A stretch of DNA of 6,603 nt from an uncultured Eubacteriales bacterium (GCA_902797195.1 CADBRY010000052.1:1-6603), one strand, 5' to 3'. Shown: positions 1 to 6,358, numbered from the stretch's first letter. The notes: generated by a model from the sequence alone, not told the origin. Translations and numbers: made by a program.

Positions 1-1206
1 CTCACGGCCGTCGTAGTCACCGGCGACGCCCATTTCAGCCAGCACCTGGTGTATCTGCCTTCCAAGGCTTTCACGGCGGTCCCTTGCGCTCTTTGCTCTC
101 TCGTCGATGGTCCTGGTCATCTCCGCCGCGTCTTTTTTCGCAAGTTCAACAAGGGCCCTTTTCTCCCCTCTCTGGGGCCTGGTAAGCACAACAGAATGGC
201 CCGCTTGAGATGTTAGAAATTCCTGCAGCATCTCTCCGTCATCGGGCATCACGCTCAGAAGTATCTCTTTGGGGATGTCCGTCATCCTGCTATAGTGCTG
301 TTTGAGAAAAGCTCCCAGCATGGAGGCGGCGCCGCCTTTGTCGATGGCATTGTCCGCATCTATCTCAAAGCTCTCCCGTCCAACCAGCTTTCCTTCCCGG
401 ACAAAGAAGACAGCCACGTAAGATCCTCCCTCGCTTTTTATGGGAATGACCACGTCCGCTTCCTTGCTGTTTATCATGGCGACTCTCTGGGTCTCAAGGA
501 GGGCCTTGGCCGCTTCAAGATGATCTCTGTAAACCGCCGCTTCCTCATAGTTCATTGCGTCGGATGCGGCCTGCATTTTTTCCTTGAGAGTCTTCGTCAG
601 TTCCCTGCTGTGGCCTCTGAGAAAGTCCGCGGCACCTTCTATTGCCTTTCCATATTCATCCGGATCCACACTGCCGTCGCATATCCCCCTGCACTGGTTT
701 ATATGATAGTTTAGACAGGGCCGGAATCCTTTTGGAAAGGCAACGGCCGAGCACCGTTTCAATGCAAAGGTGCTGTTCAAAAGATCCACGATCCGATTAA
801 CAGCTCCTGCATCGGAATATGGCCCGAAGTATCTGCCTCCGTCCTTTCTTATCTGCCGGGTCTTGATTATTCTGGGCCATTGTTCATTTGTTATTTTTAT
901 GTACGGATATGTTTTGTCGTCACGCAGAAGTATGTTGTACTTTGGGCGGTATTTTTTGATGAGGTTGCACTCCAGGATCAGGGCTTCCACTTCGCTTCCC
1001 GCTGTGATGTACTCGAACTCAGCGATCTGGGAGACCATGCTGCGGACCTTGGGGTCCATGTTCCTGGAGGACTGAAAATACTGGCGCACTCTGTTTCGCA
1101 GGGAGATGGCCTTGCCCACATAAATAATGTTGCCCAGGCTGTCTTTGTGCATGTAGACTCCCGGGCAATCGGGCAGGTTCTTAAGTTGTTCCTTGATATC
1201 AAACAT
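1..1206 (-). CDS. uvrC: UvrABC excinuclease subunit C, N-terminal 402 residues (runs off left edge)
   Basis: UvrC is the nuclease of nucleotide excision repair. It is recruited by UvrB at a lesion and cuts the damaged strand on both sides. The frame is open from the ATG at 1206 to base 1, so only the C-terminal third (rest of the RNase H-like nuclease and the helix-hairpin-helix region) is missing, judging by the usual length of about 600 residues. Visible parts are: a GIY-YIG nuclease domain (about residues 12-95) with G16-V-Y18, Y29-V-G31, K32, R39, Y43 and the Glu79/Asn81 segment E-A-L-I-L-E-C-N; four cysteines C152, C164, C172, C176, whose spacing (11, 7 and 3 residues between) matches the iron-sulfur cysteines reported for E. 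coli UvrC; and a UVR (UvrB-binding) helix pair near 206-241. The start is supported by an AAGGGG ribosome binding site 6 nt upstream. It lies 49 bp after the carboxypeptidase stop and is probably co-transcribed with it. Identification is secure. Confidence 0.96.
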   Translation of the reverse strand, partial: MFDIKEQLKNLPDCPGVYMHKDSLGNIIYVGKAISLRNRVRQYFQSSRNMDPKVRSMVSQIAEFEYITAGSEVEALILECNLIKKYRPKYNILLRDDKTYPYIKITNEQWPRIIKTRQIRKDGGRYFGPYSDAGAVNRIVDLLNSTFALKRCSAVAFPKGFRPCLNYHINQCRGICDGSVDPDEYGKAIEGAADFLRGHSRELTKTLKEKMQAASDAMNYEEAAVYRDHLEAAKALLETQRVAMINSKEADVVIPIKSEGGSYVAVFFVREGKLVGRESFEIDADNAIDKGGAASMLGAFLKQHYSRMTDIPKEILLSVMPDDGEMLQEFLTSQAGHSVVLTRPQRGEKRALVELAKKDAAEMTRTIDERAKSARDRRESLGRQIHQVLAEMGVAGDYDGRE

Positions 1207-1210
1207 CTTC

Positions 1211-1265
1211 TTCCCCTTGGCGACCTGCTACTTTTTTATTCCCCTTGGCGACCTGCTACTTTTTT
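1211..1265 (-). repeat. 27-bp tandem direct repeat carrying the upstream stop codon and the uvrC ribosome binding site
   Basis: Positions 1211-1237 and 1239-1265 are identical over 27 bases, with one extra base at 1238 (unit length 28). Read on the minus strand, each copy holds a run of six A, TAG, a short spacer and AAGGGGAA. The right-hand copy supplies the last two Lys codons and the stop of the carboxypeptidase gene. The left-hand copy supplies the ribosome binding site actually used by uvrC, 6 nt from its ATG. The intergenic region is therefore a duplicated gene junction, with a second unused Shine-Dalgarno-like sequence about 28 nt further upstream. The perfect identity suggests a recent event. 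Confidence 0.9.
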
Positions 1266-2983
1266 CTTCTGCGGCGGCGTCCCCTTCTTCCGGATCCTTC
1301 CTCCTTGTTCTCGGTCTCGCCTCCGATCATTTTTCCCGCCAGAAGGTCTTCAAGCTCCTGCTGGGTAAGACGTCCGTGTCTCATGGGCTTGTTGGGATCC
1401 ACGGTCTCTGGTCTTGACGCCTCGCCGCCGGTCTTGTTTGATCTTGTTATCTCCGGCGCATTCAGCTCTTCGAATTCTTCATCCGTAAGCCTGCTGGGTC
1501 CCTGAGGTATAGGCGTCTCCTTTGGGTCACCGGTAAGCTCGCTCCACTCCATGGGAGTCATTCCCTCGCCGGCCATTCTCATCTTCACAAGCTGGGAACG
1601 CATATCATCCTGCTTGATCCGTTTGTCCTTCTTCCTTCCGACTTTTTTGGCTATGGCGACGATTATTATAATAAGCAAAAGCAATCCTGCTCCGCCGATC
1701 ACAAAGGGTGCTTCTCTGTCTTCGATACCCACATAGGAAAGGGGACCACCCTCGGCAACATTTTCTGCGGTATATATCTTCTGCTCGCCTACGATCCTTC
1801 CGTTGGTGTCGATGGCGACAACATTGCCCACCACCGTATCCTTTTTCACCGGCGCGGCGAGTTTTTCCTCGTATAAAAACAGCTCTCTTGTTATCCCCGG
1901 GTCTTCCCTGCTGTCTTTGTCTACGGTTATTGTAAGATCGTTTTTGGCAACCAGCTTGACCTTCCTGACGGAGCCTCGCTCCACTCTCTGAAGGCCTGCG
2001 CTTTCTCCCGCGGATATGACTGTGTATGTTCCGAACTTATCAAAGGCAAAATCCCAAAGTTTGATGGCATCGGTGAACCTCTGCAGATCCTCCTCCGCTC
2101 CCATGGACAGTACGAGAAACTTCGTTCCGTCTCTTTCCGCACTGCCGATAAAGCAATGTCCGGCGTCACTGGTCATTCCAGTTTTGATGCCGTTGCACCC
2201 CTCGTATTTAAGGGGAGTTTCTTTGCCGTCGATCTCCACCGTCATTGACTTGGCCCAAAGGCAGAGGTTGGTATTCCTCAATTCCCTTGCGTCCGATTTA
2301 TTGGTGGCGGGGATCGTATATTTTCTTGTGGAGACTATTTCTCTGAACTTCTCATTGTCCATAGCCTCCGCCGAAATGTAGGCCATGTCCCTGGCCGTGG
2401 TTTTGTTGATCCTTGAGGGATCTTCATTGAGCCCGTTGGGGTTTTTGAAATTTGAATTTGTGGCGCCGCACTCGCTGGCACGCTCGTTCATATGCTCCGC
2501 GAACTCACCAATGCCGCCGTCACAGGCTATTGCCAAAGCCTCTGCGGCATCGTTTCCCGATTCCAGCATCATGCCGTAGAGCAGTTCTTCCACCGTGAGT
2601 TTTTCTCCGGGAACAAGTCCGATTATGCTTCCTTCGATCTCGATGTCCTCACGAATGGTTACCTCTTCATCGAGATCCATATTCTCCAGCACTATGAGAG
2701 CCGTAAGAATTTTTGTAAGACTTGCGGGCTCTCTTACGCTGTCCGCTTTTTTCTCGTAGAGGATCCCGCCGCTTCCCAGATCCATTATGACTGCGGATTT
2801 AGCGTCCAGCTTGGGGACCTCATTGTAATCAACATCCACGGCGGGAAGTACGGTGAACCCTGTGCTCCCGTCTTCCGTTATCTCATCGGGCGTAGCAAAA
2901 GACGGCACTGCTCCCATCAGGAACAGCGCCGCTATGCATATTATGATTCTTTTGATGAATGATCTGTCGACCGATTTCATCAT
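1256..2983 (-). CDS. Peptidase S11 D-alanyl-D-alanine carboxypeptidase (DacF/PBP5-like) with long cytoplasmic tail
   Basis: A penicillin-binding protein that removes the terminal D-Ala from peptidoglycan stem pentapeptides outside the membrane. An N-terminal signal peptide has basic residues, a hydrophobic core at 13-24 and a likely cut after S-F-A30. The catalytic domain carries the three S11 motifs: S88-L-T-K91 (nucleophile Ser88), S142-G-N144 and K267-T-G269. A PBP5-type C-terminal beta domain follows at about 325-410. A strong membrane segment lies at about 427-446, then a charged cytoplasmic tail of about 130 residues ending in an Arg/Lys cluster. At 575 residues it is well above the usual 380-450. 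The tail holds two related motifs, S-R-L-T-D-E-E-F-E-E-L (497-507) and G-R-L-T-Q-Q-E-L-E-D-L (537-547). The start overlaps the serC stop (ATGA). The next codon is also ATG and sits 8 nt from the GGAG ribosome binding site rather than 5, so translation may begin at 2980. Family assignment is firm; the exact paralogue name (dacF, dacA or dacB) is not. Confidence 0.95.
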   Translation of the reverse strand: MMKSVDRSFIKRIIICIAALFLMGAVPSFATPDEITEDGSTGFTVLPAVDVDYNEVPKLDAKSAVIMDLGSGGILYEKKADSVREPASLTKILTALIVLENMDLDEEVTIREDIEIEGSIIGLVPGEKLTVEELLYGMMLESGNDAAEALAIACDGGIGEFAEHMNERASECGATNSNFKNPNGLNEDPSRINKTTARDMAYISAEAMDNEKFREIVSTRKYTIPATNKSDARELRNTNLCLWAKSMTVEIDGKETPLKYEGCNGIKTGMTSDAGHCFIGSAERDGTKFLVLSMGAEEDLQRFTDAIKLWDFAFDKFGTYTVISAGESAGLQRVERGSVRKVKLVAKNDLTITVDKDSREDPGITRELFLYEEKLAAPVKKDTVVGNVVAIDTNGRIVGEQKIYTAENVAEGGPLSYVGIEDREAPFVIGGAGLLLLIIIIVAIAKKVGRKKDKRIKQDDMRSQLVKMRMAGEGMTPMEWSELTGDPKETPIPQGPSRLTDEEFEELNAPEITRSNKTGGEASRPETVDPNKPMRHGRLTQQELEDLLAGKMIGGETENKEEGSGRRGRRRRRKK

Positions 2984-4071
2984 TTATTCTCCGCCTTGAA
3001 TTTCTCCATGAATTCGATCAGAGCATCTATTCCCTCTTCGGGCATTGCGTTGTAGATGCTTGCTCTCATGCCGCCGACGGTTCTGTGTCCTCCAAGGTTG
3101 TGGAGTCCCGCCGCCTTGGCTTCCGAAACGAATTTCTTCTCAACAGCTTCATCCCCTATTACAAAGACAACGTTCATGAGTGAACGGTCTTCCTTGTTAA
3201 CGGGGCAGCGATAGTAATCGCTGTTATCGATATAGTCGTAGAGCTTGGTTGCCTTTGCAACATCTCTTCTGTGCATTTCCGCAACACCGCCGATGCTCTT
3301 GATGTACTTGAAGACTTCACCTGACACATAGATGGAGAATGTGTTGGGGGTGTTGTAAGCCGAATCTTTTTCAACATGAACGTTGTAATCCAGGTATGTG
3401 GGGATGTCTGCAGGCGCCTTGCCCAGAAGGTCCTCACGGATTATTGCAACGGCGATTCCGGCAGGCGCAACGTTCTTCTGGACTCCGGCCCAGATGATGC
3501 CGAACTTGGTAACATCGATCTCCTCGGAGAGTATGCAGGATGACATGTCTGCAACGAGAGGAATGTCTCCCGTGTCCGGGATATATGGATAGTGAGTTCC
3601 ATAGATGGTGTTGTTGAAGCAGATGTGCACGTAGTCGGCATCGGGACGAATGTCGTCCTTGGTGATCTTGGGGATCCATGTGTAAACATCGTCCTCGGAT
3701 GATGCGATGACCTTGGCGTCAAAGCCCAGCTTCTCAGCTTCCTTGTAGGCTTTTTTTGCCCACTGGCCCGTAACGACAAAGTCGATCTTGCCGCTCTTTA
3801 CAGCCAGATTCATTGGCACCATGGCAAACTGGAGCGTGCCTCCGCCCTGAACGAAGACAACTTTGTAGTTGTCGGGAATATTCATAATATCTCTCAGAGA
3901 TTTTTCAGCATCTGCAAGGATCTCCTTGAACTCCGCCGATCTGTGGCTCATCTCCAGAACTGATTCGCCGCAGCCCTTGTAGTTGAGAAGATTTGCCTGC
4001 ACATCCTCAAGAACGGGAAGTGGAAGCATGGACGGACCTGCCGAGAAGTTATACGCTCTTTCTTTGCTCAT
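2980..4071 (-). CDS. serC: Phosphoserine aminotransferase
   Basis: A pyridoxal-phosphate enzyme that converts 3-phosphohydroxypyruvate plus glutamate to 3-phosphoserine, the second step of serine synthesis. The product is 363 residues, the usual length. The N-terminus M-S-K-E-R-A-Y-N-F-S-A-G-P is typical of the family. Also visible are M-S-H43-R44-S, the glycine-rich cofactor-binding stretch Q-G-G-G-T-L-Q-F near 75-82, Trp104 in T-G-Q-W-A-K-K, Asp175 in V-A-D-M-S-S, the Schiff-base lysine K199 in G-V-Q-K-N-V-A-P-A-G, and the C-terminal G-G-H-R-T-V-G-G-M-R-A-S-I-Y-N-A block near 327-342. The ATG at 4071 is chosen because GGAGG (4080-4084) lies 8 nt upstream. The frame can be extended 5 codons to a TTG at 4086, but that start would sit on the ribosome binding site itself. 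It follows serA by 57 bp, and its stop overlaps the carboxypeptidase start, suggesting translational coupling. Confidence 0.97.
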   Translation of the reverse strand: MSKERAYNFSAGPSMLPLPVLEDVQANLLNYKGCGESVLEMSHRSAEFKEILADAEKSLRDIMNIPDNYKVVFVQGGGTLQFAMVPMNLAVKSGKIDFVVTGQWAKKAYKEAEKLGFDAKVIASSEDDVYTWIPKITKDDIRPDADYVHICFNNTIYGTHYPYIPDTGDIPLVADMSSCILSEEIDVTKFGIIWAGVQKNVAPAGIAVAIIREDLLGKAPADIPTYLDYNVHVEKDSAYNTPNTFSIYVSGEVFKYIKSIGGVAEMHRRDVAKATKLYDYIDNSDYYRCPVNKEDRSLMNVVFVIGDEAVEKKFVSEAKAAGLHNLGGHRTVGGMRASIYNAMPEEGIDALIEFMEKFKAENK

Positions 4072-4079
4072 TTTTGTTA

Positions 4080-4084
4080 CCTCC
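4080..4084 (-). promoter_or_regulatory. Ribosome binding site that fixes the serC start
   Basis: On the minus strand this reads GGAGG, 8 nt before the ATG at 4071. It overlaps codons of the longer TTG-initiated frame (4086), which argues that the longer version is not translated. Confidence 0.85.
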
Positions 4085-4128
4085 AAAATCAGTTGAATGT
4101 TGTTATTGTTACGTTTGTATTTTTACTG

Positions 4129-5268
4129 TCAGCTTATTACGCGAACTCTGATGATGCCTTCGCCGGAGATCTTTGATCCATCTATGTCATCGGATGTTTC
4201 TGCCAGGACGTAGGTGTAGTCACCCTTGGTCTCGCAGACGACCTCGGCTCCCGGATATGCCTCTACGACTTTGTCCATAGCACCCGCATCAGCCTTTGCG
4301 ATGACGCAGATCCTGTTGCCTTTGCGTGCGCCCAGTGATACTGCCGGGAAGTTGACTGAGTTGACGATGTTTCCGTTCTCCAGATAATCCATTACCTGAT
4401 CCACTGCCATGGTTGCGCAGTTGTCTTCAGCTTCCGCAGAGGATGCTCCCAGGTGAGGCAGGACTATGATCTGTTCCTTGTCCGCGTTGAGGACCTTGTC
4501 ATCTGCAAAGTCCGTAACGTATTTTGCAACCTTGCCGCTGTCTATTGCAGCAAGCAGGTCATCGTCGTTCATGAGTTTATCTCTTGAGAAGTTCAGGAAT
4601 GTTACTCCATCCTTCATCTGTGCAAATGCTTCCGCGTTCATCATTCCCTTGGTGGCATCATTGGCCGGAACGTGGATGGAAATGTAGTCGCACTCAGGAT
4701 AAAGGTCTTCCAGTTTGTCCACTATTTTCACCGAAGGTGAAAGGGCTTTTTTGGATTTTTCGCTTAAGAAAGCATCGTATCCGATGACGCTCATTCCCAG
4801 AGCTTCAGCAGCGTTTGCCACGAGGACGCCGATGGCTCCAAGGCCGATTATTCCAAGGGTTTTGCCCATGATCTCAGTGCCGGCAAACTGGCCCTTGCCC
4901 TTTTCGATCTGCTTCCCTACTTCCTGGCTTCCCACGAGGGTCTTAGCCCAGGCCAGGCCTGCGGGTATATTTCTTGCTGCCATGAACATTCCGGCAAGAC
5001 ACAGTTCCTTTACCGCGTTTGCGTTGGCTCCCGGTGCGTTGAAAACCACGATCCCAAGTTCTGTACATTTATCTACCGGGATGTTGTTTGTGCCGGCCCC
5101 TGCACGTCCGATGGCAAGCAGGTTATCGGAAAAATCCATTTCATGCATGTCGTAGCTTCTCAGGATAATTCCGTTGGCTTCATTCTGATCCTCTACCAGA
5201 GCATAGTTTTCGGTAAGTCTGTCCAATCCTACCGGAGAGATTTTGTTGAATGTTCCTATTTTATACAT
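4129..5268 (-). CDS. serA: D-3-phosphoglycerate dehydrogenase, short ACT-tailed form
   Basis: Oxidises 3-phosphoglycerate to 3-phosphohydroxypyruvate with NAD, the committed step of serine synthesis. The 379-residue product has the D-2-hydroxyacid dehydrogenase layout. The N-terminal substrate-domain portion includes G-R-A-G-A-G-T-N-N-I-P (54-64). The NAD-binding fold follows, with G142-L-G144-A-I-G147 and an acidic residue at the end of the next strand (Asp165 in G-Y-D). The catalytic Arg is likely R229 (N-F-S-R) and the catalytic His is H272 (P-H-L-G-A-S). Where many homologues have D-V-F-x-x-E-P, this one reads T-D-F-A-D-D-K, so Asp257 may replace the usual Glu. Residues about 318-379 resemble a compact ACT regulatory domain ending in G-I-I-R-V-R-V-I, suggesting possible feedback control by serine (inferred). 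The ATG at 5268 has GAGGTG (5274-5279) 5 nt upstream. It is the first gene of the cluster, directly behind the promoter at 5364-5392. Identification is secure; the regulatory reading is tentative. Confidence 0.96.
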   Translation of the reverse strand: MYKIGTFNKISPVGLDRLTENYALVEDQNEANGIILRSYDMHEMDFSDNLLAIGRAGAGTNNIPVDKCTELGIVVFNAPGANANAVKELCLAGMFMAARNIPAGLAWAKTLVGSQEVGKQIEKGKGQFAGTEIMGKTLGIIGLGAIGVLVANAAEALGMSVIGYDAFLSEKSKKALSPSVKIVDKLEDLYPECDYISIHVPANDATKGMMNAEAFAQMKDGVTFLNFSRDKLMNDDDLLAAIDSGKVAKYVTDFADDKVLNADKEQIIVLPHLGASSAEAEDNCATMAVDQVMDYLENGNIVNSVNFPAVSLGARKGNRICVIAKADAGAMDKVVEAYPGAEVVCETKGDYTYVLAETSDDIDGSKISGEGIIRVRVIS

Positions 5269-5363
5269 TTCATCACCTCGTGCATTAAGTTCATAGGGAA
5301 ACTATACGCAATTCCTTTCTGTCGATTTTCCGGCTCCCTACCGCCGCTTATTCGTACGCCTCG

Positions 5364-5392
5364 ATTGTATCACAGGGCATGGCTTTTCTCAA
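5364..5392 (-). promoter_or_regulatory. Sigma-A type promoter for serA (extended -10)
   Basis: On the minus strand there is TTGAGA (5387-5392), a 17-bp spacer, and TACAAT (5364-5369) preceded by TGA, giving an extended -10 (TGn). Transcription should begin near 5357, leaving a leader of about 88 nt before the serA ATG. The leader contains complementary TAGGGA and TCCCTA segments that could form a weak, long-looped stem, but no recognisable T-box, riboswitch or attenuator. This is the only clear promoter for the four-gene cluster. Confidence 0.75.
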
Positions 5393-5490
5393 TTGATTGG
5401 AAGTATTTGTTGCTATCATTTATTTCCAATTCCTTGTGTAAAAACTTTAAAAAATCCCCTTTTAGGGACAATTTGAGGCGGACTGTGGTG

Positions 5491-5496
5491 TATAAT
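5491..5496 (+). promoter_or_regulatory. Perfect -10 hexamer immediately upstream of nth
   Basis: TATAAT lies with its last base 6 nt before the nth ATG, which would place the transcription start at or near the start codon (a leaderless message). No convincing -35 is found at normal spacing: the best TTG-containing hexamer, TTGAGG (5473-5478), is only 12 bp away. The same bases are codons of an N-terminally extended frame, so the match could be fortuitous. Confidence 0.4.
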
Positions 5497-5502
5497 CCAC
5501 CT

Positions 5503-6147
5503 ATGAATAACACTAAGAAACTGAGTAAGAAAAATGTTTCCAAGATCCTGGATCTGCTCCGGGAGGAATATCCCCTTGCCGGATGCGCCCTGGAACATCA
5601 GAGTATTTTTGAGCTGCTCATTGCCGTCACCCTTTCGGCGCAGACCACGGACGTGAGCGTCAACAAGGTTTCCGGGACCTTGTTCGAGAAATATCCCGAT
5701 GCAAAGGCAATGGCTGACGCAGATCAGGACGACGTGATCGAAATAATCAAGACCATCGGCATGTATAAAACAAAGTCCCGCAACATCATCAACCTGTCGC
5801 GGGAACTGGTGGATAAATACGAGGGAGAGGTTCCTGAGGATTACGACGCTCTGGTCGCCCTTCCGGGAGTGGGACGAAAGACGGCAAACGTGGTACTGTC
5901 CGTAGGCTTTGGACATCAGCGGATCGCCGTCGACACTCACGTATTCAGAGTATCCAACCGCATCGGTCTGGCCAGTGAAAAAGATGTGCTCAAGACTGAG
6001 TATGCACTGATGGATATCCTGCCTGAAGACCGATGGACGGAGGCTCATCACAGCCTGATATTCCACGGAAGAAACTGCTGCACCGCACGGAATCCCAAGT
6101 GCGAAGGCTGCGTGATCGCCAAGCTGTGCAGGCGCGTGGGGCTGTGA
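5503..6147 (+). CDS. nth: Endonuclease III (DNA glycosylase / AP lyase)
   Basis: Base-excision repair enzyme that removes oxidised pyrimidines and cleaves the backbone at the abasic site. The 214-residue product matches the usual size (E. coli about 211). The HhH-GPD core is visible: L-S-A-Q-T-T-D-V-S-V-N-K (44-55), the helix-hairpin-helix L-P-G-V-G-R-K-T-A with catalytic Lys126, and V-D-T-H with catalytic Asp144. The C-terminal [4Fe-4S] cysteines C193, C200, C203 and C209 have the canonical spacing (6, 2 and 5 between), and an extra Cys192 precedes them. The ATG at 5503 is chosen because M-N-N-T-K-K-L aligns naturally with family N-termini. It lacks a ribosome binding site; GAGG at 5475-5478 instead lies 6 and 9 nt before two in-frame GTG codons (5485, 5488), so a 5- or 6-residue longer form is possible. 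The frame stays open upstream to 5143, but that part is antisense to serA and not protein-like. It is divergent from serA. Confidence 0.95.
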   Translation: MNNTKKLSKKNVSKILDLLREEYPLAGCALEHQSIFELLIAVTLSAQTTDVSVNKVSGTLFEKYPDAKAMADADQDDVIEIIKTIGMYKTKSRNIINLSRELVDKYEGEVPEDYDALVALPGVGRKTANVVLSVGFGHQRIAVDTHVFRVSNRIGLASEKDVLKTEYALMDILPEDRWTEAHHSLIFHGRNCCTARNPKCEGCVIAKLCRRVGL

Positions 6148-6246
6148 CAGTTCATAAGCGGAAGAATCGCCACGCGCTGAAGCGCTGTGATTCTCGCGTT
6201 TGAACTGCGCGCCAAATCGTAGATTTGGGCAGTTCATAAGCGGAAG
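6148..6246. repeat. Palindromic element bounded by a 17-bp direct repeat, with two competing stem-loops
   Basis: The same 17 bases occur at 6148-6164 and 6230-6246, starting CAGTTCATAAGCGG. Between them, at 6201-6208, lies TGAACTGC. Its TGAACTG pairs perfectly with CAGTTCA of the left copy (7 bp), and the full segment pairs with GCAGTTCA at the right copy (6229-6236, 8 bp). The left fold continues with AGAATC (6163-6168) against GATTCT (6189-6194) and an inner GCGC-TGAA-GCGC hairpin. The right fold continues with CCAAATC-GTA-GATTTGG (6212-6228). The two folds share the middle arm and exclude each other. The element starts at the base after the nth stop. It has no T-tract and no protein-coding character, so it looks like an intergenic mobile or structured repeat rather than a terminator. 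Confidence 0.75.
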
Positions 6247-6255
6247 TTAAAAGAA

Positions 6256-6308
6256 ACCGGGCACACCCCCCTGTGACTTTAGATCACATATGCCGCGGTC
6301 TCTTTTTT
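6256..6308. terminator. Probable bidirectional terminator between nth and the convergent membrane gene
   Basis: ACCGGGCA (6256-6263) pairs with TGCC-G-CGGT (6291-6299) over 8 bp with a single bulged G. Inside, TGTGA (6272-6276) pairs with TCACA (6284-6288) around a 7-nt loop. The plus strand continues into CTCTTTTTT (6300-6308). The minus strand continues from the other side into TTTCTTTT (6248-6256, overlapping the stem's last pair). Placement between convergent genes supports a two-way terminator. The internal run of C on one side leaves the stem interrupted, so strength is uncertain. Confidence 0.55.
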
Positions 6309-6326
6309 AAAATTATGCGTTGTTTT

Positions 6327-6358
6327 AACGGTCAGCCTCTCGATCGGCTCGATCCGTT
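6327..6358. repeat. Imperfect stem-loop downstream of the partial membrane gene
   Basis: AACGG (6327-6331) pairs with CCGTT (6354-6358) and AGCC (6334-6337) with GGCT (6346-6349), joined by a few bulged bases, with an 8-nt loop containing CGATC. It lies 11 bp past the stop of the minus-strand gene at 6370. There is no T-run on the minus-strand exit side (it continues AAAAC), so it is not a classical terminator on its own. It could help stabilise the transcript end before the stronger structure at 6256-6308. Confidence 0.4.

Noticed and set aside
295..1368. Several plus-strand open frames of 100-160 codons
   Set aside because: They lie antisense to uvrC and the end of the carboxypeptidase gene, and look compositionally unlike proteins. 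The minus-strand frame from 1206 encodes an unmistakable UvrC.
4072..4086. TTG start for serC, 5 codons longer
   Set aside because: The extra codons coincide with the GGAGG ribosome binding site, which is ideally spaced for the ATG at 4071. The shorter N-terminus matches the family.
4072..4128. Terminator or extra gene between serA and serC
   Set aside because: The 57-bp gap is A/C-rich on the coding strand, shows no stem-loop and no start codon with a binding site other than that of serC.
5269..5357. Possible T-box, riboswitch or attenuator in the serA leader
   Set aside because: The leader is only about 88 nt and lacks a T-box core and a terminator hairpin. Only a weak six-base complement (TAGGGA/TCCCTA) with a long loop is present.
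5143..5502. N-terminal extension of nth to an ATG at 5143
   Set aside because: The added 120 residues overlap serA antisense and the divergent promoter region, and they do not resemble any endonuclease III N-terminus.
5416..6237. A 273-codon open frame on the minus strand covering nth
   Set aside because: It is entirely antisense to nth, which has all its catalytic and Fe-S residues. The antisense translation shows no recognisable domain, and it begins inside the palindromic repeat with no ribosome binding site.
6272..6288. CRP/FNR-type operator
   Set aside because: The spacer between TGTGA and TCACA is 7 nt instead of 6, it lies downstream of two convergent genes, and it is better explained as the inner stem of a terminator.
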